From Halobacillus naozhouensis (lineage in GTDB: Bacteria > Bacillota > Bacilli > Bacillales > Halobacillaceae), in the NCBI RefSeq assembly GCF_029714185.1, contig NZ_CP121671.1:1612001-1676000 (forward strand): 64,000 nucleotides of DNA, in the 5' to 3' direction. The notes beneath the pieces are model-generated. The model was not told where the DNA came from, made no database searches, and saw nothing but the letters and a program-made list of their open reading frames with translations. Below, piece by piece: positions 17,100 through 24,894 of the stretch. Each line of letters begins with the position of its first letter. The stretch's first letter is position 1. The position numbers and the translations under genes are program-made.

Positions 17100-17956
17100 T
17101 GGAAGCCATATCCATGTCTACGTACATAAAAAGAAAAAAAGATGGGAGAATTCAGATCAAATCTGGCAGCAAAGCAGAACGGGTAATACGTTGGACCATC
17201 GTCCTATTCTTCGTTTTAACGGTTATGGCTTTTACGCTCTTTGATTACGGACAATTAAAAATAATGAGTGCAATTGTAGAAACGGTCAATAACTTAAAGA
17301 TCATGTTTCTGCAACCTGCTTTGAGTCATTTTAGCTGGGGAGAAGCCTTTTATCAGGTCGGAGTTACCCTCGGCTTGGCTGTGTTAGCCACTGTACTCGG
17401 AGCCGTGATAGCCATCTTCTTAGCGTTAATGGCAGCAACCAATTTATCCAATGAATGGATATCAAAAACGGTCCGAATTCTAGTTGCCTTTGGACGGGCT
17501 GTTCCAACGGTATTGTGGGTGCTGATCTTTGCGATTGCAGCTGGCTTGGGAAGTGAAGCAGCTGTCCTTGGCATGCTGTTCCACTCTGTCGCTTATTTAG
17601 TCAAAGCTTTTTCAGAGGCTTTTGAAGAGGTTGATGCAGGTATTATTGAAGCTTTACGAGCAACGGGCTCCAGCTGGTGGCATATTGTGAGACATGCCGT
17701 GTTACCCTCCACGTTTACGTATTTATTGTCATGGACTTTTCTAAGGTTTGAAATCAATTTCTCGGTGGCTGTAGCGATGGGAGCAGCGGCTGGAGCGGGC
17801 GGAATTGGATTTGAACTGTTTATGGCATCCGGCTTCTACTTTGATCTTAGTGAAGTTGGATTTATTACGTACGCGATCTTGATGATTGCAATTGTGTTAG
17901 AACTGCTTTCGACGCGATTGAAAAATCGCTTTTTTGCAGCCTCTGCCGTGGAGTGA
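17099..17956 (+). CDS. phnE: Phosphonate ABC transporter permease PhnE (second copy)
   Basis: The partner permease (285 residues) with a longer cytoplasmic N-terminus of charged residues, then about six transmembrane segments. The EAA loop is IIEALRATGSSWWHIVRHAVLP. Two different PhnE proteins probably form a heterodimeric channel over the PhnC dimer. This is the last gene of the phosphonate locus; no clear terminator follows, apart from a loose GC-rich inverted repeat near 18033-18080. Confidence 0.92.
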   Translation: MEAISMSTYIKRKKDGRIQIKSGSKAERVIRWTIVLFFVLTVMAFTLFDYGQLKIMSAIVETVNNLKIMFLQPALSHFSWGEAFYQVGVTLGLAVLATVLGAVIAIFLALMAATNLSNEWISKTVRILVAFGRAVPTVLWVLIFAIAAGLGSEAAVLGMLFHSVAYLVKAFSEAFEEVDAGIIEALRATGSSWWHIVRHAVLPSTFTYLLSWTFLRFEINFSVAVAMGAAAGAGGIGFELFMASGFYFDLSEVGFITYAILMIAIVLELLSTRLKNRFFAASAVE

Positions 17957-18105
17957 CTGCCTCCTCAGGTAGGCTTCAAGTGAAATGTAATCATCTATCT
18001 TCAATTCAACAGCCTAAAAGTTAAAACTAGAAGAACCCCCTTTACTCCAGTTTTTATTGAACCCGGGGAAAAGGGGTGTTGCATCGTAGCTATTCTATAG
18101 CCCTG

Positions 18106-18210
18106 ATACCTTAGAATCTTGTCTAGTTATTCAGGAATGATCTATCGTTATTTTAGAATCAACCCCGGTTATTTCAGTATCATCGATCTTTATTTAAGAA
18201 TCTCTGTGGA
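18106..18210. repeat. Five degenerate tandem copies of a 21-bp unit
   Basis: Units start at 18106, 18127, 18148, 18169 and 18190, exactly 21 bases apart. Units 2-5 open with TTATT and most share a TTATTTnAGnAT core followed by a variable C/T-rich tail; unit 1 is the most diverged. The spacing equals two turns of DNA helix. The repeat lies between phnE and the ABC-F promoter in an otherwise empty stretch. Its function is unknown. Confidence 0.6.
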
Positions 18211-18229
18211 AACACCCTGCTTCAGGGGA

Positions 18230-18259
18230 TTGACTTATATGCCTAAAGAGTAATATGAT
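18230..18259 (+). promoter_or_regulatory. SigA promoter of the ABC-F leader
   Basis: TTGACT (18230-18235) and TATGAT (18254-18259) are 18 bases apart. Transcription would begin near 18266, giving a leader of about 280 bases before the ABC-F start codon. Confidence 0.65.
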
Positions 18260-18300
18260 ACATCTATAACAACTCAGCAAAGAGGGTGAATTGTAGGCTC

Positions 18301-18312
18301 ATGAAGAACTAA
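18301..18312 (+). CDS. Three-codon leader ORF (Met-Lys-Asn-stop)
   Basis: ATG AAG AAC TAA follows AGAGGGTGA at 11 bases. Its stop codon overlaps the first pairing segment of the attenuator (from 18311). A ribosome paused by an antibiotic on this ORF would cover that segment. Minimal leader ORFs of this sort are known in antibiotic-inducible leaders of Firmicutes resistance genes. Translation is inferred from the ribosome site and position. Confidence 0.5.
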   Translation: MKN

Positions 18313-18495
18313 TCCTATTTTTTTTCAGAACAAATGAATGTTACATGATAAAAAACCTTCCATTTGAAGGCTCTTTTGCATGGCATTCATCATCGTTCGG
18401 AATAGGATTGGGAATGATATGTATCCTACACCCCTATGTGTATAGGTGTGCCTCCTATTCTGAACGTGTCTGTCCGTGAATAGGGGGCTATTTTT
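18311..18495 (+). promoter_or_regulatory. Four-segment transcription attenuator of the ABC-F gene
   Basis: Segment 1 (18311-18331) pairs with segment 2 (GTTCGGAATAGGATT, 18395-18409) through nine plus four base pairs. Segment 2 also pairs with segment 3 (TCCTATTCTGAAC, 18453-18465) over 13 positions with one G-U. Segment 3 pairs with segment 4 (GAATAGGGGG, 18478-18487) to make a terminator stem followed by CTATTTTT. So 1:2 allows the 3:4 terminator, while 2:3 prevents it. A local hairpin (18429-18450) lies between segments 2 and 3. Ribosome stalling on the leader ORF would hide segment 1 and switch the gene on. Confidence 0.75.
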
Positions 18496-18548
18496 ATGTT
18501 CGAAAAAACGGATAGTCTCCATCTTAATCAGAAATGGAGATGAATAAT

Positions 18549-20129
18549 ATGGTATTAGTTCACTTACAGGATGTTCGTTTTGATGTGAGAGACCGGATTT
18601 TATTTCACATCAAGGATTTAAGTATCCATCAGGGTGAACGGATCGGTCTAGTTGGCCGTAATGGTTCGGGGAAGACATCACTGCTTCAGGTGATCGCTAA
18701 GGAGAAAGAACCGGCTGCTGGCACTGTTACCCAACGTGGCACGGCAGCACTGCTTCCTCAGCTGAAACCTCGGAAAGGAAAGAAAAGCGGCGGGGAAATA
18801 TCTCAGGCTGTGATTCACGAGACCCTTTCACAAGATGCTCATGTGTTGTTGGCCGATGAACCCACCACACATTTGGATATGGAAAACGTGGAAAAGTTAG
18901 AACAGCAATTGAAGCGGCGTCAGGAATCTATGGTAGTCGTGTCCCATGACAGAGCTTTTCTAGACGCTCTTTGCAATCAAATCTGGGAATTAGAAGACGA
19001 GCGTATCCGCGTATATTCGGGCAATTACACGGATTATGAACAGCAAAAAGAAGCGGCCCGTAAACATCATGAAAAAGAATACGAGAAATACATTCATAAG
19101 AAAAAGCAGCTGAAAGAGGCCGTGCAGCAAAAAGACCAGAAAGCGCAGCGGGCGGTGAAGAAGCCTAAGAATATTTCCAGTTCGGAAGCTAGAGGTGCGA
19201 AAGGGGCTAAACCGTATTTTGCCAAAAAACAAAAGAAGCTAAACCAGGGAGTAAAATCCATCCAAACTCGGCTTGAACAGCTGGATAAGGTGGAAAAAGT
19301 TAAAGAGCTTCCACCGATTAAAATGGCAGTAGCCCATGAAGAATCTTTAAAAAAGAGGACCATTATCCGCGGTGAGCAGATAACCGGAGCTGCGGGAGGT
19401 CGGTTGTTATGGAAGGCATTCGATTTCTCTGTATCTGGGGGTGATAAAGTTGCTCTCATTGGACCAAATGGGAGCGGTAAGACGACCTTCCTGCGTATGA
19501 TCCTCGATGGTGCGGAAGGAATTCATATTTCTCCCTCCGTCTCTTTTGGCTATTTCAGTCAAATGCTAGAGGTCCTCAACGTGGATGATTCGATAGTAGA
19601 CAATGTAAGCAGTACTTCCTCTCAACATCAGACACTGATCAGAACAGTTCTTGCCCGGCTTGGGTTTTTTCGGGATGATGTGTTTAAACCGGTTCACGTC
19701 CTCAGTGGGGGTGAACGAGTGAAGGTGGCATTTGCTAAGTTATTTGTCAGCAATGCCAACGTACTGATTCTGGATGAGCCGACGAACTATTTGGATATTG
19801 AAGCGGTAGAAGAACTGGGGTCTCTGCTTCATGATTATTCAGGTACCGTAATGCTGGTATCTCATGACAGACGCTTGCTGGAACATGTAGCGACAAAAGT
19901 TTTCGCTATCCGTAACAAACGGATTCATTCCTTTGAAGGATCCTACCTGGACTATACAAAAACAGAACCGCAGAAAGACCATGATCCCCTGGAGGATCAA
20001 CTGCTCAAAATTGAAACGAAGATCACGGATGTGTTAAGTCGATTAAGTATAGAGCCATCGGAGAAGTTAGAAGAAGAATTCCAGCAGTTGCTACATGAGA
20101 AAAAAGAGATCAACCAACGTCTAGAATGA
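18549..20129 (+). CDS. ABC-F ribosomal protection protein (VmlR/Vga/Msr type)
   Basis: A soluble ABC-F protein of 526 residues with two nucleotide-binding domains and no membrane part. Walker A motifs are GRNGSGKT (36-43) and GPNGSGKT. Signatures are SGGE and LSGGERVKVAFAK; Walker B motifs are VLLADEPTTHLD and VLILDEPTNYLD. A long, lysine-rich coiled linker of antibiotic-resistance type separates the domains. The first domain is compact, as in VmlR and Vga proteins. Proteins of this class bind the ribosomal E site and displace lincosamide, streptogramin, pleuromutilin or macrolide drugs; which drugs cannot be read here. GGAG at 18536-18539 places the start at 18549. The attenuator upstream strongly supports a resistance role. 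Confidence 0.85.
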   Translation: MVLVHLQDVRFDVRDRILFHIKDLSIHQGERIGLVGRNGSGKTSLLQVIAKEKEPAAGTVTQRGTAALLPQLKPRKGKKSGGEISQAVIHETLSQDAHVLLADEPTTHLDMENVEKLEQQLKRRQESMVVVSHDRAFLDALCNQIWELEDERIRVYSGNYTDYEQQKEAARKHHEKEYEKYIHKKKQLKEAVQQKDQKAQRAVKKPKNISSSEARGAKGAKPYFAKKQKKLNQGVKSIQTRLEQLDKVEKVKELPPIKMAVAHEESLKKRTIIRGEQITGAAGGRLLWKAFDFSVSGGDKVALIGPNGSGKTTFLRMILDGAEGIHISPSVSFGYFSQMLEVLNVDDSIVDNVSSTSSQHQTLIRTVLARLGFFRDDVFKPVHVLSGGERVKVAFAKLFVSNANVLILDEPTNYLDIEAVEELGSLLHDYSGTVMLVSHDRRLLEHVATKVFAIRNKRIHSFEGSYLDYTKTEPQKDHDPLEDQLLKIETKITDVLSRLSIEPSEKLEEEFQQLLHEKKEINQRLE

Positions 20130-20180
20130 AAGGTTGAAGCAACCCTTGACAATCATTATGGTTTCTCTTTTTCAGAGATG

Positions 20181-20208
20181 TGTACAAGCCCAAATTTCGT
20201 GGTATAAT
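20181..20208 (+). promoter_or_regulatory. Promoter of the antitoxin RNA (module 1)
   Basis: TGTACA (20181-20186) and TATAAT (20203-20208), 16 bases apart, would start a transcript near 20215 that has no ORF with a ribosome site and ends at the terminator at 20321-20362. Confidence 0.6.
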
Positions 20209-20214
20209 GGACAT

Positions 20215-20362
20215 AGAAGGCATAAGATTGAATAAACTAATAAAGCCGTCGGTGTTGTCGCACCAGACGGCTCACAACAGACCGAACCCCATTAAGAGGG
20301 GCTAGGCTCTAATGAGTAAATAACCCCCACGGCCAGGCTAAAGCACAAGGGGGTTATTTTTT
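20215..20362 (+). ncRNA. Predicted antisense RNA antitoxin (module 1)
   Basis: From the promoter at 20181-20208 to the terminator AACCCCC...GGGGGTT plus T tract (20327-20362), about 150 bases are transcribed on the + strand. The RNA is complementary to the 3' end of the toxin mRNA read from the other strand, including its last codon and 3' untranslated region. This is the layout of the BsrG/SR4 and TxpA/RatA type I systems of Bacillus subtilis. Ends are approximate. Confidence 0.55.
20244..20272 (-). terminator. Probable terminator of the toxin mRNA (module 1)
   Basis: AGCCGTC pairs with GACGGCT, with an inner GGTG/CACC helix, and on the - strand the stem is followed by TTTATTAG. The toxin transcript would thus be about 250 bases and overlap the antitoxin RNA by about 120. 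Confidence 0.5.
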
Positions 20363-20437
20363 ATTGCGAAAAGAGAGGATCAAGATCATCAGTGTTGTAA
20401 AGTTCACTGAAAACATCATGGTCTCAAATACGCTCAC
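20354..20437 (-). CDS. Holin-like type I toxin peptide (module 1)
   Basis: A 27-residue hydrophobic peptide (MSVFETMMFSVNF... ending SFRNKK) with one membrane span and a positive tail, like the putative holin-like toxins of the BsrG/TxpA group. The GTG start follows GGGAGGTGAT, the very strong ribosome site typical of these toxins. ACGCTCAC in the 5' leader (20461-20468) pairs perfectly with GTGAGCGT at the start codon (20430-20437), so the ribosome site sits in a closed loop. An extended -10 box (TGTTATAAT, - strand, 20503-20511) lies upstream. Antitoxin RNA is encoded opposite the 3' end. Confidence 0.7.
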   Translation of the reverse strand: MSVFETMMFSVNFTTLMILILSFRNKK

Positions 20438-20502
20438 GGTATCACCTCCCTTCATGGGAAGTGAGCGTGCCCCCTTAGGAAGCCGATCTCCTGTGTACTT
20501 TT

Positions 20503-20511
20503 ATTATAACA
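20503..20511 (-). promoter_or_regulatory. Extended -10 promoter of toxin 1
   Basis: On the - strand the sequence reads TGTTATAAT, an extended -10 element with a perfect TATAAT. No good -35 box is visible. Transcription would begin near 20496. Confidence 0.55.
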
Positions 20512-20744
20512 TGAAATTCTGAAAATTCCTTTTCATTTCTTCACTCTTGCCTGCGAAAACCTTGGCAGGACTGGACTTCCCTCAATGCATACCCTTGACC
20601 ACTTCGCAGAGGCGCTCGAGTTTGCAGTTGGTTCGTGTTTACTTCACTGCACCGGATTTCCATCAGAAAGAGTTCACTTACATAGAACACTTCCTTTTGG
20701 AAAAGGTAATAGTAAATAGCCTTAACCAATTGGAGGTAACTATA

Positions 20745-21761
20745 GTGGAAGAAGGAAAAAACATCAGGCTGACTTCTGCAGAAATTACACAGATTTGGAC
20801 AGCATACATGAATGACACAGCCTTAGTATGCCATTTTAAATATTTCATTTCCAAAGTGGAGGATAAGGAAATTCTATCACTTCTCCGGCAATCTTTAGAT
20901 ATAGCACAAGGTAATGTAAAAGCACTAACCGCCATTTTTAATAAAGAAAATTATCCGCTTCCTTATGGGTTTAATTTGGAGGAGGATGTCGATGTAACGG
21001 CTCCGAGGTTGTATTCTGACACCTACATGCTGAATTTCCTTCATGAGGGAGCTCAAGTTGTCTTACAAGCCTATAGTATTATGTTAACTACATCTGTAAG
21101 ATCAGATATTTACAGTTATTTTAAAGAACGTGTTGTACTTATAACTGACCACCTTAGGGAAATAAAGGAACTCTTATTAGCCAAGGGGCTCTATATCCGA
21201 TCCCCATACCTTCCAACCCCTGAAAATCATGATTTTGTTAAGGACCAGAGTTTCCTGACTGGCTATTTTGGTGAGAGAAGACCATTGGCAGGTACAGAAA
21301 TTCTAAACCTTTACACTAATTTTCAAAGGAATGCGTTAGGCGTAGCTACAATGATTGGATTTAGCCAGGTTGCCAAATCGAAAGAAGTTAGAAAATTTCT
21401 CGTCAGGGGTAAAGAAATTGCTGCCAAACATTGTGAGGTATTTGGCTCAAAAATGAAAGAAGATGATATCCCTATACCTATGACATGGGAGACAGAGGTT
21501 ACAGACTCGATTACTTATACGTTTTCTGATAAGATCATGATGTTTTATTCGACTGCTTTAATTGGCTTGAGTGTGGGGTATTATGGTACTGCTATGGCAA
21601 TGAGTCCGAGAAGGGATTTAGGTGTAATGTACACCCGGTTGATAGCTGAAATCCTTAAATATGCTGAAGACGGGGCCAAAATCATGATCAAACATGGTTG
21701 GATGGAAGAACCTCCGAGAGCTTTAGACCGTGATGAATTAGCCAAGAAAAAGAGCAATTAA
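20745..21761 (+). CDS. DUF3231 family protein
   Basis: A 338-residue protein made of two homologous DUF3231 halves, each a helical bundle of spore-associated/ferritin-like appearance (first half from RLTSAEITQIWTAYMND, second from PLAGTEILNLYTNFQRN). Function is not known. The start is a GTG at 20745, 6-7 bases after GGAGG; the frame extends upstream to 20547 but that part is unlike the family and GC-richer than the surroundings. The terminator at 21783-21818 ends the transcript. Confidence 0.8.
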   Translation: MEEGKNIRLTSAEITQIWTAYMNDTALVCHFKYFISKVEDKEILSLLRQSLDIAQGNVKALTAIFNKENYPLPYGFNLEEDVDVTAPRLYSDTYMLNFLHEGAQVVLQAYSIMLTTSVRSDIYSYFKERVVLITDHLREIKELLLAKGLYIRSPYLPTPENHDFVKDQSFLTGYFGERRPLAGTEILNLYTNFQRNALGVATMIGFSQVAKSKEVRKFLVRGKEIAAKHCEVFGSKMKEDDIPIPMTWETEVTDSITYTFSDKIMMFYSTALIGLSVGYYGTAMAMSPRRDLGVMYTRLIAEILKYAEDGAKIMIKHGWMEEPPRALDRDELAKKKSN

Positions 21762-21782
21762 ATTACTGACGATCCTCAAATA

Positions 21783-21818
21783 TTGGCGTTTACCTCGAAA
21801 AAGGTGAGCGTCATTTTT
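21783..21818 (+). terminator. Terminator after the DUF3231 gene
   Basis: TTGGCGTTTACCT pairs with AGGTGAGCGTCA using two G-U pairs, followed by five T residues. Confidence 0.6.
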
Positions 21819-21863
21819 GTGAATAGAAATATAAGTCCTGTTACGCTTGTGAAAAACGTTACA

Positions 21864-21892
21864 CAAAAAGCAGCCTTAAAAAGCTGCTTTTC
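21864..21892 (-). terminator. Terminator of the small gene at 21900-22058
   Basis: AAAAGCAGC and GCTGCTTTT form a stem that, read on the - strand, ends in TTTTTGTG just after the stop of the small gene. Confidence 0.65.
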
Positions 21893-21899
21893 AGTAGGA

Positions 21900-22058
21900 T
21901 TATCTTAAGTTCGGATTGTCACTTTTGGCTGCTTTCACTTTAGCTCTACGATATCCACCAGCGATATCTGCTTGCTTAAATTCTTTCGCATAATTTACTT
22001 CTTGAGCGTCAGATGGCTCGTTGCCTGCTACGGGCTGATACTGTGCTTTTCTTGCCAT
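21900..22058 (-). CDS. Small hydrophilic protein, possibly YfhE-like
   Basis: A 52-residue protein, MARKAQYQPVAGNEPS at the start, then AQEVNYAKEFKQADIAGGY. It is rich in Ala, Lys and Glu and lacks membrane segments. The segment EVNYAKEFKQAD resembles the short YfhE-like proteins of Bacillus, but I cannot confirm this. Small acid-soluble spore protein is another possibility. AGAAAGG lies 9 bases before the ATG at 22058; a second ATG at 22067 touches the ribosome site. A terminator follows, which makes a real gene likely. Confidence 0.6.
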   Translation of the reverse strand: MARKAQYQPVAGNEPSDAQEVNYAKEFKQADIAGGYRRAKVKAAKSDNPNLR

Positions 22059-22284
22059 AGTACTCATCCTTTCTAATATATCTGGTTACTTAAATATGTT
22101 CCCCGCTATGTTAAAGGTTAAACATGGGCAGATGAAATCTTTTATGATGGTGATCCAGGAAGAATTTGCTGTTTAAATCGGGAATGTTTTTTTAGTAAAG
22201 TTTTGGTGGGTGAAGTCAGATTTCTTTTCTTCCTCGATGGAGTTTGAAATAATAAAGTGCAGTAAGGAAAGAGGAGGATATCAA

Positions 22285-23388
22285 TTGAGTTCTAATACTA
22301 GTGCAACTGCACCACTATTTCAATCATTTACGAGCGAAAAAATAAAATTATCTAACCGCACGGTGATGGCGCCGATGACTCGGGGTTTTTCACCAGATGG
22401 AGTACCAGGGGAAGATGTGGCAGGCTATTACCGGCGCCGTGCTGAAAATGAAGTAGGGTTAATTGTAACCGAGGGGACAGGGATTGATCATCCGGCATCT
22501 GTTTCAGGTGCAAGTATTCCTCTATTTCATGGAGAAGAATCACTGAATGGGTGGTCGAATGTAGTAAAAGAAGTTCATGAGGCTGGCGGGAAAATTGTAC
22601 CACAACTCTGGCATGTGGGGATGACCCGTAAAAAGGGAGACCTTCCGAATGAGGAAGCTAATCCTGTTGGACCATCTGGTCTGAGTCTGGATGGTGATAA
22701 GATCACTGAACCTATGACCGAAGCAGAAGTTGAAAAGATGGTCGAAGCTTATGCTCAAGCGGCAGCAGATGCCAAACGCCTGGATTTTGACGGGATCGAA
22801 ATCCATGGGGCTCATGGTTATTTAATCGACCAATTTTTCTGGGAAAAGACTAATCAGCGTACCGACAGATATGGAGGAGACATTGTCGGAAGAACGCAAT
22901 TTGCTGTTGAGGTGATTAAAGCCTGCCGGCGAGAAGTCGGACCTGATTTCCCAATCATCTTTCGGTTTTCTCAATGGAAAATGAATGACTATAAAGCCAA
23001 ACTTGCTGAAACACCGGATGAATTAGAACGGTTCCTCACGCCTCTTGTAGAAGCGGGAGTTGACATCTTCCACTGCTCTACCCGTCGTTTCTGGGAGCCG
23101 GAGTTTGAGGGGTCTGACTTGAATTTGGCAGGATGGACTAAGAAATTGTCAGGCAAGCCGGTCATTTCTGTAGGGTCAGTCGGACTCGATGGAGAATTCA
23201 CAAGCTTCTCTGGTGCTAACACGACGAGCTTGGACGGTCTCATGGAAAAACTTGACGATGGGGAGTTTGATTTAGTAGCCATCGGACGCTCGCTATTAAT
23301 GGATCCGGAGTGGGTGAGAAAAGTTCGTGAAGGAAGAGAAACTGAACTTTTACCTTTCGATAAAGCAGCTCTTAAACAGTTATACTAG
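22285..23388 (+). CDS. NADH:flavin oxidoreductase, old yellow enzyme family
   Basis: A single-domain FMN-dependent TIM-barrel oxidoreductase (367 residues) that reduces activated C=C bonds, without the iron-sulfur and FAD domains of dienoyl-CoA reductases. Landmarks are VMAPMTRGFSPDG, LIVTEGTGIDHPAS, the substrate-binding GIEIHGAHGYLIDQFFW and the FMN-phosphate site IGRSLLMDPEWV. The start is a TTG at 22285 placed 7 bases after GAGGAGG; the frame reaches back to 22210 but has no ribosome site there. The physiological substrate is unknown. Confidence 0.85.
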   Translation: MSSNTSATAPLFQSFTSEKIKLSNRTVMAPMTRGFSPDGVPGEDVAGYYRRRAENEVGLIVTEGTGIDHPASVSGASIPLFHGEESLNGWSNVVKEVHEAGGKIVPQLWHVGMTRKKGDLPNEEANPVGPSGLSLDGDKITEPMTEAEVEKMVEAYAQAAADAKRLDFDGIEIHGAHGYLIDQFFWEKTNQRTDRYGGDIVGRTQFAVEVIKACRREVGPDFPIIFRFSQWKMNDYKAKLAETPDELERFLTPLVEAGVDIFHCSTRRFWEPEFEGSDLNLAGWTKKLSGKPVISVGSVGLDGEFTSFSGANTTSLDGLMEKLDDGEFDLVAIGRSLLMDPEWVRKVREGRETELLPFDKAALKQLY

Positions 23389-23416
23389 TTGTCTAGAATA
23401 AAGGAATTTTTTAACG

Positions 23417-23460
23417 AAAAGGGGGAGGGACCAATGTGATTCATTGGTCCCTCCCCCTTT
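23417..23460. terminator. Bidirectional terminator between convergent genes
   Basis: A 19-bp perfect stem (GGGGGAGGGACCAATG and its complement) has a short loop, A residues before it and T residues after it. It serves both the oxidoreductase gene and the convergent HAAS-domain gene. Confidence 0.9.
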
Positions 23461-23487
23461 CTATAAGCATGCTTCTAAGTTATTTTT

Positions 23488-24498
23488 TTACTTCGCCTTA
23501 CGAACTTTTACAAATCCAGCAATAAGGTCAAATAATAAACCAAATACAAGGAAAATAACGGTCCAAAACGTAAGCTGTTCCCAGATTTGACTGATTACAT
23601 CATATCCTTCACTTCCCCTAGTAATCATTCCATACTGTATCAATTCGTTCATGAAATTCGGGTTCCAGATTTGAAATCCTGTTATCAGGAAAAGGATTAG
23701 GCCGATGGAGACGACGTTCACAATCGTAATAAACGTAACAAGTTTGTACGTCCATTTTTCATAAAATAACTTCAAATATTCCTTCACAATCCCTGATCCG
23801 AAAAGGATGAAAGCCAATATCATAACGGAACTGTAAAGGTTTTCGTTTAAAAATGGGATTACGCCGGATAATTCGCCTTCTCGAAATATCCAGATGCCAA
23901 AATATTCATTTGAAAAGGCCAGCATGATAATGAGCAGTACATAAATAACAATTCCTGTTATCGGTTCGCTTCGTTTAATCTGCCGCTTCTCATCGGGAAC
24001 GGCAGGCAGTGATGATGGTTTCCACCCTTTCTCTAATTCCAGCTTTTCCATCCTGCCTTCACTAAAATACTCTGCCAGGGCAAAGCCTAAAGTGGTCCAG
24101 CCGAAAACCATTGGAATAATCACAGTAAAGAAGGATACGATGAAGCTGACAAAATAATCAAGGATGTTCATCGGATTGACGATGACTTGGATTACGAAAA
24201 TGGCGGTATTTACGGCAATCGTTGAAATCAACGCGATCTTCAGAACCAGTATATACAAGTCATACAGCTCCGGACCGATGACGTGCCTTTTTTCACCCCT
24301 GTATTTTCTCGCTAAAATTCTCGGGTGGCCAAGTTCCAGCAAAACCATTTCCACGTCTTCCTCAGTTACTTCCCTGTCCTGAACACGCTCTTCCAGCATA
24401 TCTTCTATTAAACCGCGAAGTTCATCTGCCACATCTTTTCTTTGTGCTTCTGGAAGCCGCTTACTAACCGAATAAACATATCGATTAATGATCTCCAT
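23488..24498 (-). CDS. HAAS-domain membrane protein, partner of PadR regulator
   Basis: A 336-residue protein with an N-terminal cytoplasmic helical domain of the HAAS type (about residues 1-68, RLPEAQRKDVADELRGLIED, then VLLELGHPRILARKYRG) followed by about seven hydrophobic segments. Such proteins often sit beside PadR genes in Firmicutes and are thought to sense envelope state. The start lies 5 bases after GGAGGAG and overlaps the PadR gene by 14 bases, so both are made together. Function beyond this is not known. Confidence 0.75.
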   Translation of the reverse strand: MEIINRYVYSVSKRLPEAQRKDVADELRGLIEDMLEERVQDREVTEEDVEMVLLELGHPRILARKYRGEKRHVIGPELYDLYILVLKIALISTIAVNTAIFVIQVIVNPMNILDYFVSFIVSFFTVIIPMVFGWTTLGFALAEYFSEGRMEKLELEKGWKPSSLPAVPDEKRQIKRSEPITGIVIYVLLIIMLAFSNEYFGIWIFREGELSGVIPFLNENLYSSVMILAFILFGSGIVKEYLKLFYEKWTYKLVTFITIVNVVSIGLILFLITGFQIWNPNFMNELIQYGMITRGSEGYDVISQIWEQLTFWTVIFLVFGLLFDLIAGFVKVRKAK

Positions 24499-24844
24499 TT
24501 TCTCCTCCTCTTTCCTTTATTAAATAATCCATACTTTTGGCAATGCTTTGCCATTCCACAAGCAGTAAATCCAAGACTTCCTTTCCGATCTCACTTAACA
24601 GGTAATACTTTCTTGGCCGTGTTTCATTCGTATCCCATTTACTTTCTAAAAGACCTTGCTTCTCAAGCCTTCTCAACAGTGGATATAACGTTCCAGGTTC
24701 AACTTGAATCCCTTTTTCTTTTAATGTTGTGACAAGTGAGTATCCATATTGCGGTTCATGGAGCTGGCTCAGGGCTCCAATGGTAATGGTTCCTCGTCTT
24801 AATTCCTGCATTAATTTGTCTATGTGTTTGTATGCATCGCTCAT
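24485..24844 (-). CDS. PadR-family transcriptional regulator
   Basis: A 119-residue winged-helix repressor of the compact PadR type: LRRGTITIGALSQL, YGYSLVTTLKEKGI, then the wing GTLYPLLRRLEKQGLLES and RKYYLLSEIGKEVL, plus a C-terminal dimerisation helix. The ATG follows GGAG. The promoter carries a 13-bp palindrome in its spacer (24872-24884), which suggests autoregulation. It is the first gene of a two-gene operon with the HAAS protein. Confidence 0.88.
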   Translation of the reverse strand: MSDAYKHIDKLMQELRRGTITIGALSQLHEPQYGYSLVTTLKEKGIQVEPGTLYPLLRRLEKQGLLESKWDTNETRPRKYYLLSEIGKEVLDLLLVEWQSIAKSMDYLIKERGGENGDH

Positions 24845-24864
24845 TTGAATCAGCTCCTGGATTT

Positions 24865-24894
24865 ATTATACTGTATGACATACACTATTGTAAA
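24865..24894 (-). promoter_or_regulatory. PadR promoter with palindromic operator
   Basis: On the - strand TTTACA (24894-24889) and TATAAT (24870-24865) are 18 bases apart. The spacer holds TGTATG-T-CATACA (24872-24884), a symmetric site that suits a PadR dimer. Confidence 0.6.

Noticed and set aside
20547..20744. Upstream extension of the DUF3231 reading frame
   Set aside because: The extension has no ribosome site, differs in composition and lacks family similarity; the GTG at 20745 has GGAGG at good spacing.
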